A DNA stretch of 15,703 nt from NCBI GenBank assembly GCA_945965245.1, contig CAMFNC010000164.1, positions 1 to 15,703 on the forward strand, in the 5' to 3' direction. Shown here one piece after another: positions 1 to 7,279 of the stretch. The stretch comes from an uncultured Porphyromonas sp. (lineage in GTDB: Bacteria; Bacteroidota; Bacteroidia; Bacteroidales; Porphyromonadaceae). Position 1 is the stretch's first letter. Every line of letters starts with the position of its first letter. The notes beneath the pieces are model-generated. The model made no database searches. It saw only the letters and a list, made by a program, of their open reading frames with translations, and had not been told where the DNA came from. The position numbers and the translations under genes were made by a program.

Positions 1-653
1 GCGACGGTTGGGCATACGACATCGGCTTCGGTGGTTTGGATCACGTACTGGCTTCCGGTGAAAACGTAAACATCCTTGTGCTTGATACCGAAGTATATTC
101 CAATACCGGCGGTCAAAGCTCCAAGAGTACGCCCGTGGGTGCCATTGCCAAGTTTGCCGCTTCCGGTAAGCGTGTTCGCAAAAAAGACCTCGGTCTTATT
201 GCCACCACTTACGGTTATGTATATGTGGCTCAGATTGCTATGGGTGCCAATCAGGCACAGACTCTCAAGGCCATCCGCGAAGCCGAGGCTTACGACGGTC
301 CTTCATTGATTATCGCATACGCTCCTTGTATCTCTCACGGTCTGAAAGCCGGTATGGGCAAGAGCCAAATCGAAGAAAAGAAGGCTGTGGAATGCGGTTA
401 CTGGCACTTGTGGCGTTATAACCCCACTTTGGAAGCCGAAGGCAAGAACCCCTTCACCTTGGATAGCAAGGAACCCGAATGGGACAACTTCAAAGACTTC
501 CTCAAGGGCGAAGTGCGCTACAATTCACTGATGAAGCTCTTCCCCGCAGAGGCTGACGAACTCTTCCAAGCCTCTTTGGACAATGCCCAATGGCGTTATC
601 GCAGCTACAAACGTTTGGCTGCCACCTCTTGGGTTGAAGAAGTTGCCGAATAA
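1..653 (+). CDS. nifJ: Pyruvate:ferredoxin (flavodoxin) oxidoreductase, C-terminal fragment
   Basis: This enzyme oxidatively decarboxylates pyruvate to acetyl-CoA and CO2 and passes electrons to ferredoxin or flavodoxin in the cytoplasm; it is central to anaerobic fermentation. The reading frame is open from base 3, so the gene begins outside the window, and only the last 216 residues of a protein usually near 1,180 residues are present. The visible part is the thiamine-diphosphate domain: it opens with DGWAYDIG, the second half of the GDG cofactor motif, followed about 30 residues later by the Mg/pyrophosphate motif YSNTGGQSSKSTP. The cysteine in APCISHG corresponds to the C-terminal ligand of the proximal [4Fe-4S] cluster in the Desulfovibrio enzyme. 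The end WVEEVAE is a normal terminus. The TTG at 36 is internal and not a start. Family assignment is very secure; single-chain architecture is inferred. Confidence 0.96.
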   Translation, partial: DGWAYDIGFGGLDHVLASGENVNILVLDTEVYSNTGGQSSKSTPVGAIAKFAASGKRVRKKDLGLIATTYGYVYVAQIAMGANQAQTLKAIREAEAYDGPSLIIAYAPCISHGLKAGMGKSQIEEKKAVECGYWHLWRYNPTLEAEGKNPFTLDSKEPEWDNFKDFLKGEVRYNSLMKLFPAEADELFQASLDNAQWRYRSYKRLAATSWVEEVAE

Positions 654-685
654 TAGATATAAATTAATACTATACATTCACGCTG

Positions 686-736
686 AAAGACCGGCTACCT
701 CCCGAGATGGGATGGCAGCCGGTCTTTATTTTTTTC
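686..736 (+). terminator. Intrinsic terminator of nifJ
   Basis: A perfect 11-bp stem pairs AAAGACCGGCT (686-696) with AGCCGGTCTTT (717-727) around a 20-nt loop that can itself fold. It is followed by an A and a run of eight T. It lies 32 bp after the nifJ stop. The left flank lacks a long A run, so it looks one-directional. Confidence 0.9.
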
Positions 737-779
737 TCCGGGGGTATTTTGGCTTACGCACGCAAATATCTCATAACCC

Positions 780-889
780 TTTGTGTGACAGCAGCTGATT
801 TTTTGTGCATAGATTGGATTTGTTTTATGCACAAACGGCAGGCATTTTATGCATAAAATGAGAGCAAAATGTGCTTGACTTTTCAACAT
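780..889. repeat. Direct repeats at 22-bp spacing with TGCA cores (operator-like cluster)
   Basis: Consecutive units begin at 780, 802, 824, 846 and 868. The first two start TTTGTG, the next two TTTATGCA. TGCA cores lie at 806-809, 828-831 and 850-853, exactly 22 bp apart, and a degenerate TGCT is at 872-875. Consensus is about TTTRTGCAYARA; the unit at 780 shares only TTTGTG and the one at 868 is weak. Units 2 and 3 face each other as a perfect 10-bp inverted repeat (802-811 with 826-835), and unit 4 lies in a perfect 18-bp palindrome (843-860). A spacing near two helical turns suggests cooperative protein binding on one DNA face. The bound protein is unknown. Confidence 0.6.
843..860. promoter_or_regulatory. 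Perfect 18-bp palindrome, candidate operator
   Basis: The sequence CATTTTATGCATAAAATG reads identically on both strands. It sits 80 bp before the likely start of the Mpv17-like gene and contains one of the 22-bp-spaced TGCA cores. With no loop it suits a dimeric DNA-binding protein better than an RNA hairpin. It does not match operator consensus sequences I know for Fur, Zur, PerR, Rex or CueR. Confidence 0.5.
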
Positions 890-927
890 CCACCACATAC
901 GCTAATGTCGAACTCATGTTAAATGTG

Positions 928-935
928 TATTTTTG
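928..935 (+). promoter_or_regulatory. Candidate -7 promoter element (TATTTTTG)
   Basis: TATTTTTG matches the Bacteroidetes -7 consensus TAnnTTTG in all fixed positions. No good -33 TTTG lies at the expected distance; the best tetramer there (905-908) is ATGT. It is only 4 bp before ATG 940, so transcription from it would give an almost leaderless message. It is a weak call and the true promoter may lie within or just after the repeat cluster. Confidence 0.3.
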
Positions 936-939
936 GGAT

Positions 940-1584
940 ATGAAAATACAAAAAGGAGATTGGGCGGTAGCGGCAGTAGTGCTGCTCGCCATGGCTTTGA
1001 TGCTGTCGCCATGGACGGCGGAGGCTTTCGGTGCGCTAACCGCACATCACCCATACGGAATGGGCTTTCTTAAATTTGCCCTGCTTGCCACTATGGGCGA
1101 ACTCTTGGCAGGCAGATTGGGCACCGGACATTACCGCATCCCCTCTTTTCTTTGGGCGCGTATTCTGATTTGGGGCATCGTGGGCGTGCTCATCGTCTTC
1201 AATTTTGCCCTTTACGGTGCCGGTATAGACGGTATTTTTACTGCCGGGCTGCTGCCCGACCTGCATTTGACTGTTTGGCGTGCATTCCTGATTTCAGCAT
1301 CCATGAACTTTACATTCGGCATCGCATTCATGGCAGGGCATCGCATCAGTGATGCGTGGTTGGAACGCGTGGAACAAGGTAGGGGACGTTCTCTGCATGC
1401 TGCCGTACAAAGTGTGGATTGGCATCGCTTTTTCAATTTTGTAGTGGGCAAGACCATCCCCTTCTTTTGGGTTCCCGCCCATACCATCACGTTCCTATTG
1501 CCGCCGGCTTATCGGGTGCTGGTGGCAGCCCTGCTCTCCATGGCGTTGGGGTTGATACTTTGCTTCTCTGCTCGCAAGCGATAA
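940..1584 (+). CDS. Membrane protein with Mpv17/PMP22-like features
   Basis: A predicted integral membrane protein of 214 residues. Hydrophobic segments lie near residues 9-24, 40-58, 74-92, 112-131, 165-186 and 191-208. Two stretches recall the eukaryotic Mpv17/PMP22 family: near the N-terminus HHPYGMGF followed by LLATMGELLAG, like the family's HP...GLGD segment, and near the C-terminus a Trp-Pro pair, then TFLLPPAYRVL, like the family's W.VWP...NF..VP...R signature. This is resemblance by eye, so the family name is tentative and the substrate is unknown. I chose ATG 940 because MKIQKGDW leads directly into the first membrane segment; in-frame alternatives are ATG 916 and GTG 871. It precedes the copper genes by 66 bp with no terminator between, so co-transcription is plausible. 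Confidence 0.75.
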   Translation: MKIQKGDWAVAAVVLLAMALMLSPWTAEAFGALTAHHPYGMGFLKFALLATMGELLAGRLGTGHYRIPSFLWARILIWGIVGVLIVFNFALYGAGIDGIFTAGLLPDLHLTVWRAFLISASMNFTFGIAFMAGHRISDAWLERVEQGRGRSLHAAVQSVDWHRFFNFVVGKTIPFFWVPAHTITFLLPPAYRVLVAALLSMALGLILCFSARKR

Positions 1585-1650
1585 CATTTCTCTTTTGAAC
1601 ATCGGACCGGATTGGCTTGTTTTCTGTACAAACAGTAAAATACCAAAACG

Positions 1651-1860
1651 ATGATACAGAAAAAATATCAAGTCCGCGGCATGATGTGCGAGGGATGCAG
1701 CGGAGCTGTCTGTCGAGTGGTTTCTGCCATACCCGGCGTGACGCAAGCACAAGTGAATCTGACGGAAAAACTTCTGACCGTAACTTTTGATCCAGCTCTT
1801 GTTACACCGGAGCATATCGCCCGGGTAATCAGCGATGCCGGTTATGAAATGATACACTAA
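1651..1860 (+). CDS. copZ: Heavy-metal-associated domain protein, CopZ-type copper chaperone
   Basis: A 69-residue cytoplasmic protein made of a single heavy-metal-associated (ferredoxin-like) domain. The binding loop is GMMCEGCSGAV, with C13 and C16 as the two thiolate ligands of Cu(I). The remainder fits the fold: VVSAIPGVTQAQVNL, then a strand LLTVTFDP and the terminal DAGYE. Such proteins carry cuprous ions to a P-type ATPase, and the ATPase follows only 18 bp downstream, which supports copper over mercury or other soft metals. The region 1585-1650 before it holds only a short CTGT-ACAA-ACAG hairpin and no clear promoter, so it probably shares a transcript with the gene upstream. Confidence 0.88.
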   Translation: MIQKKYQVRGMMCEGCSGAVCRVVSAIPGVTQAQVNLTEKLLTVTFDPALVTPEHIARVISDAGYEMIH

Positions 1861-1878
1861 ACGTCTCCCCTATTCCTT

Positions 1879-4092
1879 ATGAATACATCAGAATTGCAGC
1901 GCATCTACCCGGTGGTGGGGATGCGCTGTGCTGCTTGTGCCGTAAACGTGGAACGAGCCGTGCGTAAGGTGCCCGGCGTATCCGATTGTAGTGTGGTGCT
2001 CTCGGAAAACAGTCTTAGCGTGCGGTATACTGCCGATGAAATTTCGCCCCGGTTGCTGCGGGAAGCCGTCCGTGCCATCGGCTTCGACCTGCTGATAGAC
2101 GATGCAGAGGCCGACCGGTTGCGTCGCATTGAGGAGCAGGAACTGCACGAATTGCAAGTCATGCGTCGCGATATGACGCTCTCGTGGCTTTTTTCTGCAG
2201 TGTTGATGCTGCTCATGTTCGTCCCCGTTCATCCCACCGTACTCAGACATACGGCTATGCTGCTGTTGGCACTGCCGGTATATGCCCTGTTCGGGCGCAG
2301 CTACCACCTCAATGCTTTTCGGCAGATACGCCACGGTATCACTTCCATGGACACGCTGGTTTCCCTGAGTACCTCCATTTCATTTCTGTATAGTCTGGTT
2401 ATCTTCGTTTTGGGGATAAGCGGTGTGATACCGTTGCCCCACCATCTCTATTTCGATGCTTCTGCCATGATTATCACTTTTGTGCTCACCGGCAAGTTTT
2501 TGGAAAAGCGTGCCACCCGTAACACCGGTAGTGCCATCCGACAATTGATGGGATTGATGCCGCACGAAGCCTTAGTGGTGCGTGAGGGGTGCGAAGAATT
2601 GGTGCCGCTGAGGCACATCCGCCCCGGCGATGTGGTGCGCGTGCGTCCGGGCGAACAAGTACCGGTGGACGGTATAGCCCTTGAAGGCGTGAGCAGTGTG
2701 GACGAAAAGATGATAACCGGTGAACCGCTGCCAGTGGATAAAACTGCCGGCAGTGTGCTCTATGCCGGTACGGTCAATGGGCGTGGCGTGCTCACAATGC
2801 GTACCGAAAAGGCCGGTGCAGATACTCTGCTCGGTGAGATTATCCGACACGTGCGCGAGGCGCAGGCGGACAAAGCCCCCGTGCAGCGCATGGCAGACCG
2901 GATAGCCGCCATATTCGTTCCCGTTGTCTTGGTAATTGCCTTGTTCACCTATGCCGCTTGGCGCATTTGGGGTGGTACAGAGGGCAATGCCTTAGGCTTG
3001 CTCTGTGCCATATCCGTGCTGGTCATCGCTTGTCCGTGTGCCTTGGGGTTGGCCACGCCCACAGCCTTGGTGGTGGCTATCGGACGTGCAGCCCGAAATC
3101 ATGTTCTGATTCGCAATGCCACTGCGCTGGAGCAACTGGCACGGGTGGATACCGTGGTTTTGGATAAAACCGGCACGCTGACCGAAGGCAAACCGGTGGT
3201 CAGTGAAATGCTATGGCAGTGTGCAGAGGCAGAGCGACTGCACTATCAATCCCTGCTCTATGCGGCAGAAACCCAAAGCACCCATCCGTTGGCTTCGGCG
3301 GTGTGTGAAGCTGTGCAAAGTGCATGGCCCACGGGATATGCCATGCCACAGCTGTCGGATTATGTGAATGAACCGGGGCAGGGCATCTCTTTTACTCACG
3401 GTACACATCGTTACCGCATCGGCAACGAGGCTTTTGCCTCTTCGCCGCTCGTTCGCTGGGAGCATGAGCCGCAGCCTGCCGCCGCTCTCATTTATTTGAG
3501 TGAGGATGGAAATCCGGTGGCCCGCCTCTCCGTAACCGATACTTTGCAGGAGCGTAGTGGCAAGGCGGTGGCTGCCTTGCAGCGTGCAGGTCTGCGTGTG
3601 GTGATGCTGACCGGCGACCGCCCCGAAAGTGCGGCATGGGTGGCAAACGAAGTGGGCATCGGCGAATACCATGCCGGCATCTTGCCGGAGGATAAAAGAA
3701 ATTTTGTGCGCACGCTGCAGCATCAGGGACATCGGGTTCTGATGGTGGGCGATGGTATCAACGACTCTTCGGCTCTATCGGAAGCATACGTCAGTGTGGC
3801 CATGGGGCAGGGTAGCGATATTGCCAAAGAAACCGCCATGATTACACTGGTGCGCCATGATTTGGGGCTGATAGCCAGAGCTTTTCGTCTATCCGGAGCC
3901 ACCACCCGCATTATCCGCCAAAACCTCTTTTGGGCATTGATATACAATCTATTGGCCATCCCCATAGCGGCAGGCATTTATTACTCCGCTTTCGGTTGGC
4001 TGCTCAATCCGGCATTGTCGGGTGCAGCCATGGCGTTGAGTAGTGTTTGTGTGGTGGGCAATAGCCTTCGTCTTCGTGGCGTTCGGATATAG
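1879..4092 (+). CDS. copA: Cu(I)-exporting P1B-type ATPase
   Basis: A 737-residue inner-membrane pump that exports cuprous ions from the cytoplasm using ATP. There is one N-terminal metal-binding domain (residues 8-72) with GMRCAAC, ligands C17 and C20. About eight membrane segments follow. The actuator domain has TGE at 280-282; the transmembrane metal site has CPC at 385-387; the phosphorylation motif DKTGT has D429; the nucleotide domain has H469-P470 of the CPx-ATPase HP motif; TGD is at 578-580 and GDGIND at 624-629. In the last two helices Y689-N690 and M718-A-L-S721-S722 match the YN and MxxSS signatures of Cu(I) ATPases (P1B-1), supporting copper or silver rather than zinc. After GDGIND the common (A/S)P is replaced by SS. 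It is paired with the chaperone gene just upstream. Confidence 0.95.
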   Translation: MNTSELQRIYPVVGMRCAACAVNVERAVRKVPGVSDCSVVLSENSLSVRYTADEISPRLLREAVRAIGFDLLIDDAEADRLRRIEEQELHELQVMRRDMTLSWLFSAVLMLLMFVPVHPTVLRHTAMLLLALPVYALFGRSYHLNAFRQIRHGITSMDTLVSLSTSISFLYSLVIFVLGISGVIPLPHHLYFDASAMIITFVLTGKFLEKRATRNTGSAIRQLMGLMPHEALVVREGCEELVPLRHIRPGDVVRVRPGEQVPVDGIALEGVSSVDEKMITGEPLPVDKTAGSVLYAGTVNGRGVLTMRTEKAGADTLLGEIIRHVREAQADKAPVQRMADRIAAIFVPVVLVIALFTYAAWRIWGGTEGNALGLLCAISVLVIACPCALGLATPTALVVAIGRAARNHVLIRNATALEQLARVDTVVLDKTGTLTEGKPVVSEMLWQCAEAERLHYQSLLYAAETQSTHPLASAVCEAVQSAWPTGYAMPQLSDYVNEPGQGISFTHGTHRYRIGNEAFASSPLVRWEHEPQPAAALIYLSEDGNPVARLSVTDTLQERSGKAVAALQRAGLRVVMLTGDRPESAAWVANEVGIGEYHAGILPEDKRNFVRTLQHQGHRVLMVGDGINDSSALSEAYVSVAMGQGSDIAKETAMITLVRHDLGLIARAFRLSGATTRIIRQNLFWALIYNLLAIPIAAGIYYSAFGWLLNPALSGAAMALSSVCVVGNSLRLRGVRI

Positions 4093-4116
4093 TACGTAGT
4101 CCGAATAATTGTTTTC
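4082..4116 (+). terminator. Weak candidate terminator overlapping the copA stop
   Basis: TTCGGA (4082-4087) pairs with TCCGAA (4100-4105), with possible GU extension on each side, around a loop containing the stop codon and TACGTA. TAATTGTTTTC follows, which is a poor T tract. It is plausible as a leaky end of the copper operon because a separate promoter begins straight after it. Confidence 0.4.
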
Positions 4117-4139
4117 TTAGGAGAAATAATCTATTTTTG
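4108..4139 (+). promoter_or_regulatory. Bacteroidetes-type promoter for the exported protein gene
   Basis: A perfect -7 element TATTTTTG lies at 4132-4139, and ATTG (three of four matches to the -33 TTTG) lies at 4108-4111, with 20 bp between them. This is the expected geometry for the primary sigma factor of Bacteroidetes. Transcription should begin near 4146 and give a leader of about 40 nt before ATG 4186. Confidence 0.65.
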
Positions 4140-4185
4140 CCGATACGTAATATCTCTTTGTAAAATCATTAAAGACAAATTAATC

Positions 4186-4809
4186 ATGAACATGAAATCC
4201 GTAATTTATTCTTGGTTGGTTCTTTTTCTGATAACCTGCGCCGGTCAGGCTGCCAATACTCATCAACTCCCCCGTCCGGAAAAACTCATTGTCAAGTCGT
4301 GGTACAAAAAAATGGCGGAATTGGAATTGGAAGACACCGAACCCCTGAAGTACATGCAAATGGACGTGAATTTCGATGGAGAGCCGGAGATAATAGTGCT
4401 CGGTCGCGGTGGATATGGTCCCCAAGCCATATTGGTATTCAAGCCATCGGCAGACAGTCTGATGTGCATAAACGAACTGATAGACGGCTATGATGATATC
4501 GGTTATGCGCCGGGCGGATTTGAATTTAAGATTCACGACAATCATGACGGACCCGAAGAGCGGCATATTAGTACTTATTTTAACCGTTTCGTCAATGGAG
4601 AAATGGTTTTGAACGGAGTTTCTGTCATGACGATTCGTTGTGGCGAAGAAGAGAATGATGTGTCGTATGACTGTTCGATTGTCGATAGGGTGATTCCATG
4701 GGAGAAATACCGATGCTTGGTGCCGGAACCTAAAAACCGGTTATACGAATTAGCCGGTAACTCCAAAAATTGGAAATCCTTTACCGTTTCCACGGCACGA
4801 CCGAAGTAG
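4186..4809 (+). CDS. Exported protein of unknown function
   Basis: A 207-residue protein I do not recognise. The N-terminus MNMKSVIYSWLVLFLITCAG is a short signal peptide; cleavage after GQA (residues 20-22) by signal peptidase I seems likeliest, because the Cys at 18 is preceded by Thr and makes a poor lipobox. The mature part is polar and acidic. Residues 60-67 (DVNFDGEP) form a DxNxDG loop followed by EIIVLG, a pattern seen in FG-GAP/VCBS-type and other calcium-binding loops, so calcium binding is possible but unproven. Three further cysteines (94, 152, 163) and one at 177 could form disulfides in the periplasm. ATG 4192 is an alternative start. It has its own promoter and is flanked by candidate terminators, so it is probably transcribed alone. 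Confidence 0.75.
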   Translation: MNMKSVIYSWLVLFLITCAGQAANTHQLPRPEKLIVKSWYKKMAELELEDTEPLKYMQMDVNFDGEPEIIVLGRGGYGPQAILVFKPSADSLMCINELIDGYDDIGYAPGGFEFKIHDNHDGPEERHISTYFNRFVNGEMVLNGVSVMTIRCGEEENDVSYDCSIVDRVIPWEKYRCLVPEPKNRLYELAGNSKNWKSFTVSTARPK

Positions 4810-4885
4810 CAACCCTCCCGGTGCCGGAAACGTGCCACGTGGTTTATTTCGGAAAAATAACTAACTTTCGGATTGTAAAGGATAG

Positions 4886-4946
4886 AGTTCCGAGGTGTCT
4901 GCCCATCCGCTGAGCAAATGGGCAGGTGTTTCGGGGCTTGTTTTTT
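4886..4946 (+). terminator. Bipartite hairpin with T tract ahead of greA
   Basis: The lower stem pairs 4886-4893 with 4931-4938 (eight pairs, two of them GU). A 5-by-5 internal loop follows, then an upper perfect 8-bp stem CTGCCCAT (4899-4906) with ATGGGCAG (4918-4925) and an 11-nt loop. TGTTTTTT follows the lower stem directly. It could end the transcript of the exported protein gene 77 bp upstream, or act as an attenuator in the greA leader if greA is transcribed from the TAACTTTC element at 4862-4869. Confidence 0.6.
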
Positions 4947-4953
4947 ACCCTTG
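4946..4953 (+). promoter_or_regulatory. Candidate greA -7 promoter element (TACCCTTG)
   Basis: TACCCTTG matches TAnnTTTG at all fixed positions but one and would start transcription near 4960, about 35 nt before greA. No convincing -33 element lies at the right distance. A competing candidate is TAACTTTC at 4862-4869, upstream of the hairpin and also without a good -33 box. Confidence 0.3.
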
Positions 4954-4994
4954 AACGAAACAAGAAATAGTAAAAAATCTAAAGCAATAGAACT

Positions 4995-5465
4995 ATGGCT
5001 TACAGTTATATGACCCAACAGGGGTACGACAAAATCATGGCGGAAATCAATGAGTTGGAGGGTGTGCAACGCCCCGAAATTTCACGCCAAATAGCCGAGG
5101 CACGCGACAAAGGCGACCTGAGTGAAAATGCAGAATATGATGCAGCTAAAGAGGCGCAGGGTATTCTGGAGGCGAAAATAGCCCAACTAAAGGGCTTGAT
5201 AGCCAATGCACGCATCATTGACGAATCGCAGGTGCAGACCGATACGATACAAATCCTGAACAAGGTAACCATCCGAAATGTGAAAAACGGCGCACAGATG
5301 GCATACACGCTGGTATCGGACTCGGAAGCCAATCTGAAAGAGAATAAGATTTCGGTCAATACACCCATAGCACAAGGACTGATGGGGCACCGTGTGGGCG
5401 ATGTGGTGGAAATCAAAGTGCCCGGCGGTCTGATGAATTTCGAAATCGTGGATATATCCATCTGA
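4995..5465 (+). CDS. greA: Transcription elongation factor GreA
   Basis: A 156-residue factor that enters the secondary channel of RNA polymerase and stimulates cleavage of backtracked RNA. Residues 1-75 form the N-terminal coiled coil. Its tip holds the family signature KGDLSENAEYDAAKEAQ, with D41 and E44 at the positions that coordinate the catalytic metal in the E. coli protein. Residues 80-156 form the FKBP-like C-terminal domain, including VSDSEA, ISVNTPIAQGLMGH and the closing VGDVVEIKVPGG. The length is normal for the family. It leads a tightly spaced run; the next gene begins 28 bp later. A hairpin before the gene raises the possibility of leader control. Confidence 0.96.
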   Translation: MAYSYMTQQGYDKIMAEINELEGVQRPEISRQIAEARDKGDLSENAEYDAAKEAQGILEAKIAQLKGLIANARIIDESQVQTDTIQILNKVTIRNVKNGAQMAYTLVSDSEANLKENKISVNTPIAQGLMGHRVGDVVEIKVPGGLMNFEIVDISI

Positions 5466-5493
5466 TATCAACCTCCAATAACAATAATCAATT

Positions 5494-5895
5494 ATGGCTA
5501 CAATTTTCAGTAAAATAATGGCAGGCGAAATCCCCTGCCACAAGATTGCAGAAACGGATCGGTATTTTGCTTTCTTGGATATTAATCCCGTGCAAATGGG
5601 ACATACTTTGGTGGTGCCCAAACTAGAAAAAGATTATATCTTCGACCTCGAAGACGACTATCTGGCCGAAATGATGGTCTTTGCCAAAAAAATAGCTCGT
5701 GCACAGAAAAACGCTATTCCCTGCCTGCGCATCGGTGTGGCGGTAATCGGTCTGGAAGTGCCTCATGCACATGTTCATCTGGTGCCGCTGACGCAAGAGG
5801 GCGATTTGGATTTCAGGAAACCCAAGATGAACCCGACCCAAGAGGATTTGGCCGAAACCGCCGCCAAAATCCGCACAGCATACGAACAACTATAA
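5494..5895 (+). CDS. HIT family protein (Hint-like nucleotide hydrolase/transferase)
   Basis: A 133-residue cytoplasmic protein of the histidine triad family, whose members hydrolyse nucleoside phosphoramidates or adenylylated compounds. The triad is H91-A-H93-V-H95-L-V-P, with H93 the expected nucleophile. The N-terminus TIFSKIMAGEIP and the segment MGHTLVVPK (35-43) are typical of the Hint branch. The usual Gly-Gln before the triad is replaced by GLEVPHAH. The physiological substrate cannot be told from sequence. It lies 28 bp after greA and 15 bp before ugd; the greA-HIT pairing is, as I recall, common in Bacteroidales. Confidence 0.92.
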   Translation: MATIFSKIMAGEIPCHKIAETDRYFAFLDINPVQMGHTLVVPKLEKDYIFDLEDDYLAEMMVFAKKIARAQKNAIPCLRIGVAVIGLEVPHAHVHLVPLTQEGDLDFRKPKMNPTQEDLAETAAKIRTAYEQL

Positions 5896-5910
5896 AAAGA
5901 CAACCATTGT

Positions 5911-7230
5911 ATGAAGATTGCCATCATTGGAGCCGGATATGTGGGGCTGGTCAGTGCTGCCTGCTTTGCCGAAATGGGTATCATGGTGCATTGTGTGGAT
6001 GCGGATGTAAGCAAAATAGAACGCCTCAGACGTGGCGAAGTGCCCATTTATGAGCCGGGATTGGAAGAACTGATTGCTTCTAATGCCGCTGCCGGCCGAT
6101 TGCTCTTTCACACCGATATAGCCGATGTTATCCATCAAGGGGTGCAGATGGTATTCATAGCCGTGGGCACTCCGCCGGAGGAAGATGGTCGTGCCGACCT
6201 ATCGCATGTATTGGACGTGGCCGCCACCATAGGGCGGACTTTGGAGCAATATTGTCTGGTGGTGACCAAAAGTACGGTGCCGGTGGGCACGGGCGAACGC
6301 ATCCGCCGGGTTATTTGTCAGGAGTTGGAGCAGCGTGGGGTGGAGGTGGAATTCGACATCGCCTCCAATCCCGAATTTCTGAAAGAGGGCGATGCCATCC
6401 AAGACTTCATGCGTCCGGAACGAGTGGTGGTGGGCGTTGATAGCGAGCGGGCACGCCAATTGATGACCCGGCTCTATAAGCCCATGATGCTGCACCAGTT
6501 CCGTGTGCTCTTCATGGACATTCCCTCGGCAGAAATGACCAAGTATGCTGCCAATGCTATGCTGGCCACCCGCATCAGTTTTATGAACGATGTGGCCAAT
6601 CTGTGCGAAAGAGTAGGAGCGAATATTCATCAGGTTCGTTTGGGTATCGGTTCGGATAGCCGTATCGGTCGCAAATTTCTCTATGCCGGATGTGGCTATG
6701 GAGGCAGTTGCTTCCCCAAAGATGTACGTGCACTAATCCATACCGCTGCCGAACATGACTATCGGATGCGAGTATTGGAAGCCGTGGAAGAGGTGAACCG
6801 ACAGCAAAAGGAAGTGCTATTTGAAAAATTTGATTGTCATTTCGGTGGCAAAACGGAAGGGCGCACAACTGCTGTCTGGGGATTGGCGTTCAAACCCGGC
6901 ACGGACGATATGCGCGAAGCTCCTGCTCTGGTGCTGATAGACCAACTACTTCGCCACGGATGCCGGGTACGGGTATATGACCCCATTGCTATGGATGAAG
7001 CTCGGAGAAGGTTGCCCAATCATCCCAATCTGCATTATGCCACAGATATTTATGATGCGGTTCAAGGGGCAGATGTGCTCTTCCATGTGACCGAGTGGAA
7101 GGAATACCGAATGCCGGATTGGCGACGGGTATATGATGTCATGCAGACGCCTCTACTCATTGACGGACGCAACGTATTCGACGAAGGTCCGCGTGAAGCC
7201 GGGCTTACTTTGCTGGGGATAGGCTGTTAA
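5911..7230 (+). CDS. ugd: UDP-glucose 6-dehydrogenase
   Basis: A 439-residue cytoplasmic enzyme that oxidises UDP-glucose to UDP-glucuronate with two NAD+, supplying precursors for capsule, lipopolysaccharide or exopolysaccharide. The N-terminal Rossmann domain starts with GAGYVG (7-12) and D30 at the end of the second strand. VGTPPEEDG lies at 85-93, and the conserved TKSTVPVGT at 119-127. The central helix carries K211 and N215. The catalytic cysteine is C267 in CGYGGSCFPKD. The C-terminal domain includes WGLAFKPGTDD (323-333) and DGRN (418-421). UDP-N-acetylmannosamine dehydrogenase is a related alternative, but the motif set and length best match the Ugd branch. A phosphoglucomutase gene follows one gene later, consistent with one nucleotide-sugar pathway. 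Confidence 0.93.
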   Translation: MKIAIIGAGYVGLVSAACFAEMGIMVHCVDADVSKIERLRRGEVPIYEPGLEELIASNAAAGRLLFHTDIADVIHQGVQMVFIAVGTPPEEDGRADLSHVLDVAATIGRTLEQYCLVVTKSTVPVGTGERIRRVICQELEQRGVEVEFDIASNPEFLKEGDAIQDFMRPERVVVGVDSERARQLMTRLYKPMMLHQFRVLFMDIPSAEMTKYAANAMLATRISFMNDVANLCERVGANIHQVRLGIGSDSRIGRKFLYAGCGYGGSCFPKDVRALIHTAAEHDYRMRVLEAVEEVNRQQKEVLFEKFDCHFGGKTEGRTTAVWGLAFKPGTDDMREAPALVLIDQLLRHGCRVRVYDPIAMDEARRRLPNHPNLHYATDIYDAVQGADVLFHVTEWKEYRMPDWRRVYDVMQTPLLIDGRNVFDEGPREAGLTLLGIGC

Positions 7231-7279
7231 TTGGCGTAGAATGATTATTTTAGCAGAACCTATCAAACAATCGAAAAAA

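Noticed and set aside
802..835. TTTGTGCATA/TATGCACAAA read as a Rex redox-regulator site
   Set aside because: Rex half-sites are separated by only a few bases; here the spacer is 14 bp and the arms extend inward with TGCATA.
1624..1635. CTGT-ACAA-ACAG hairpin before copZ as a copper operator
   Set aside because: It does not match the CopY box TACAnnTGTA or the CueR operator, and a 4-bp stem is expected by chance.
1495..1857. Open frames of 87-120 codons on the - strand across the copZ region
   Set aside because: They lie antisense to the Mpv17-like gene and copZ, show no recognisable motifs and are best explained as shadows of coding sequence.
3211..3732. A 173-codon - strand open frame inside copA
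   Set aside because: It is fully antisense to the ATP-binding domain of copA, where every catalytic motif is intact on the + strand, and its product has no domain-like features.
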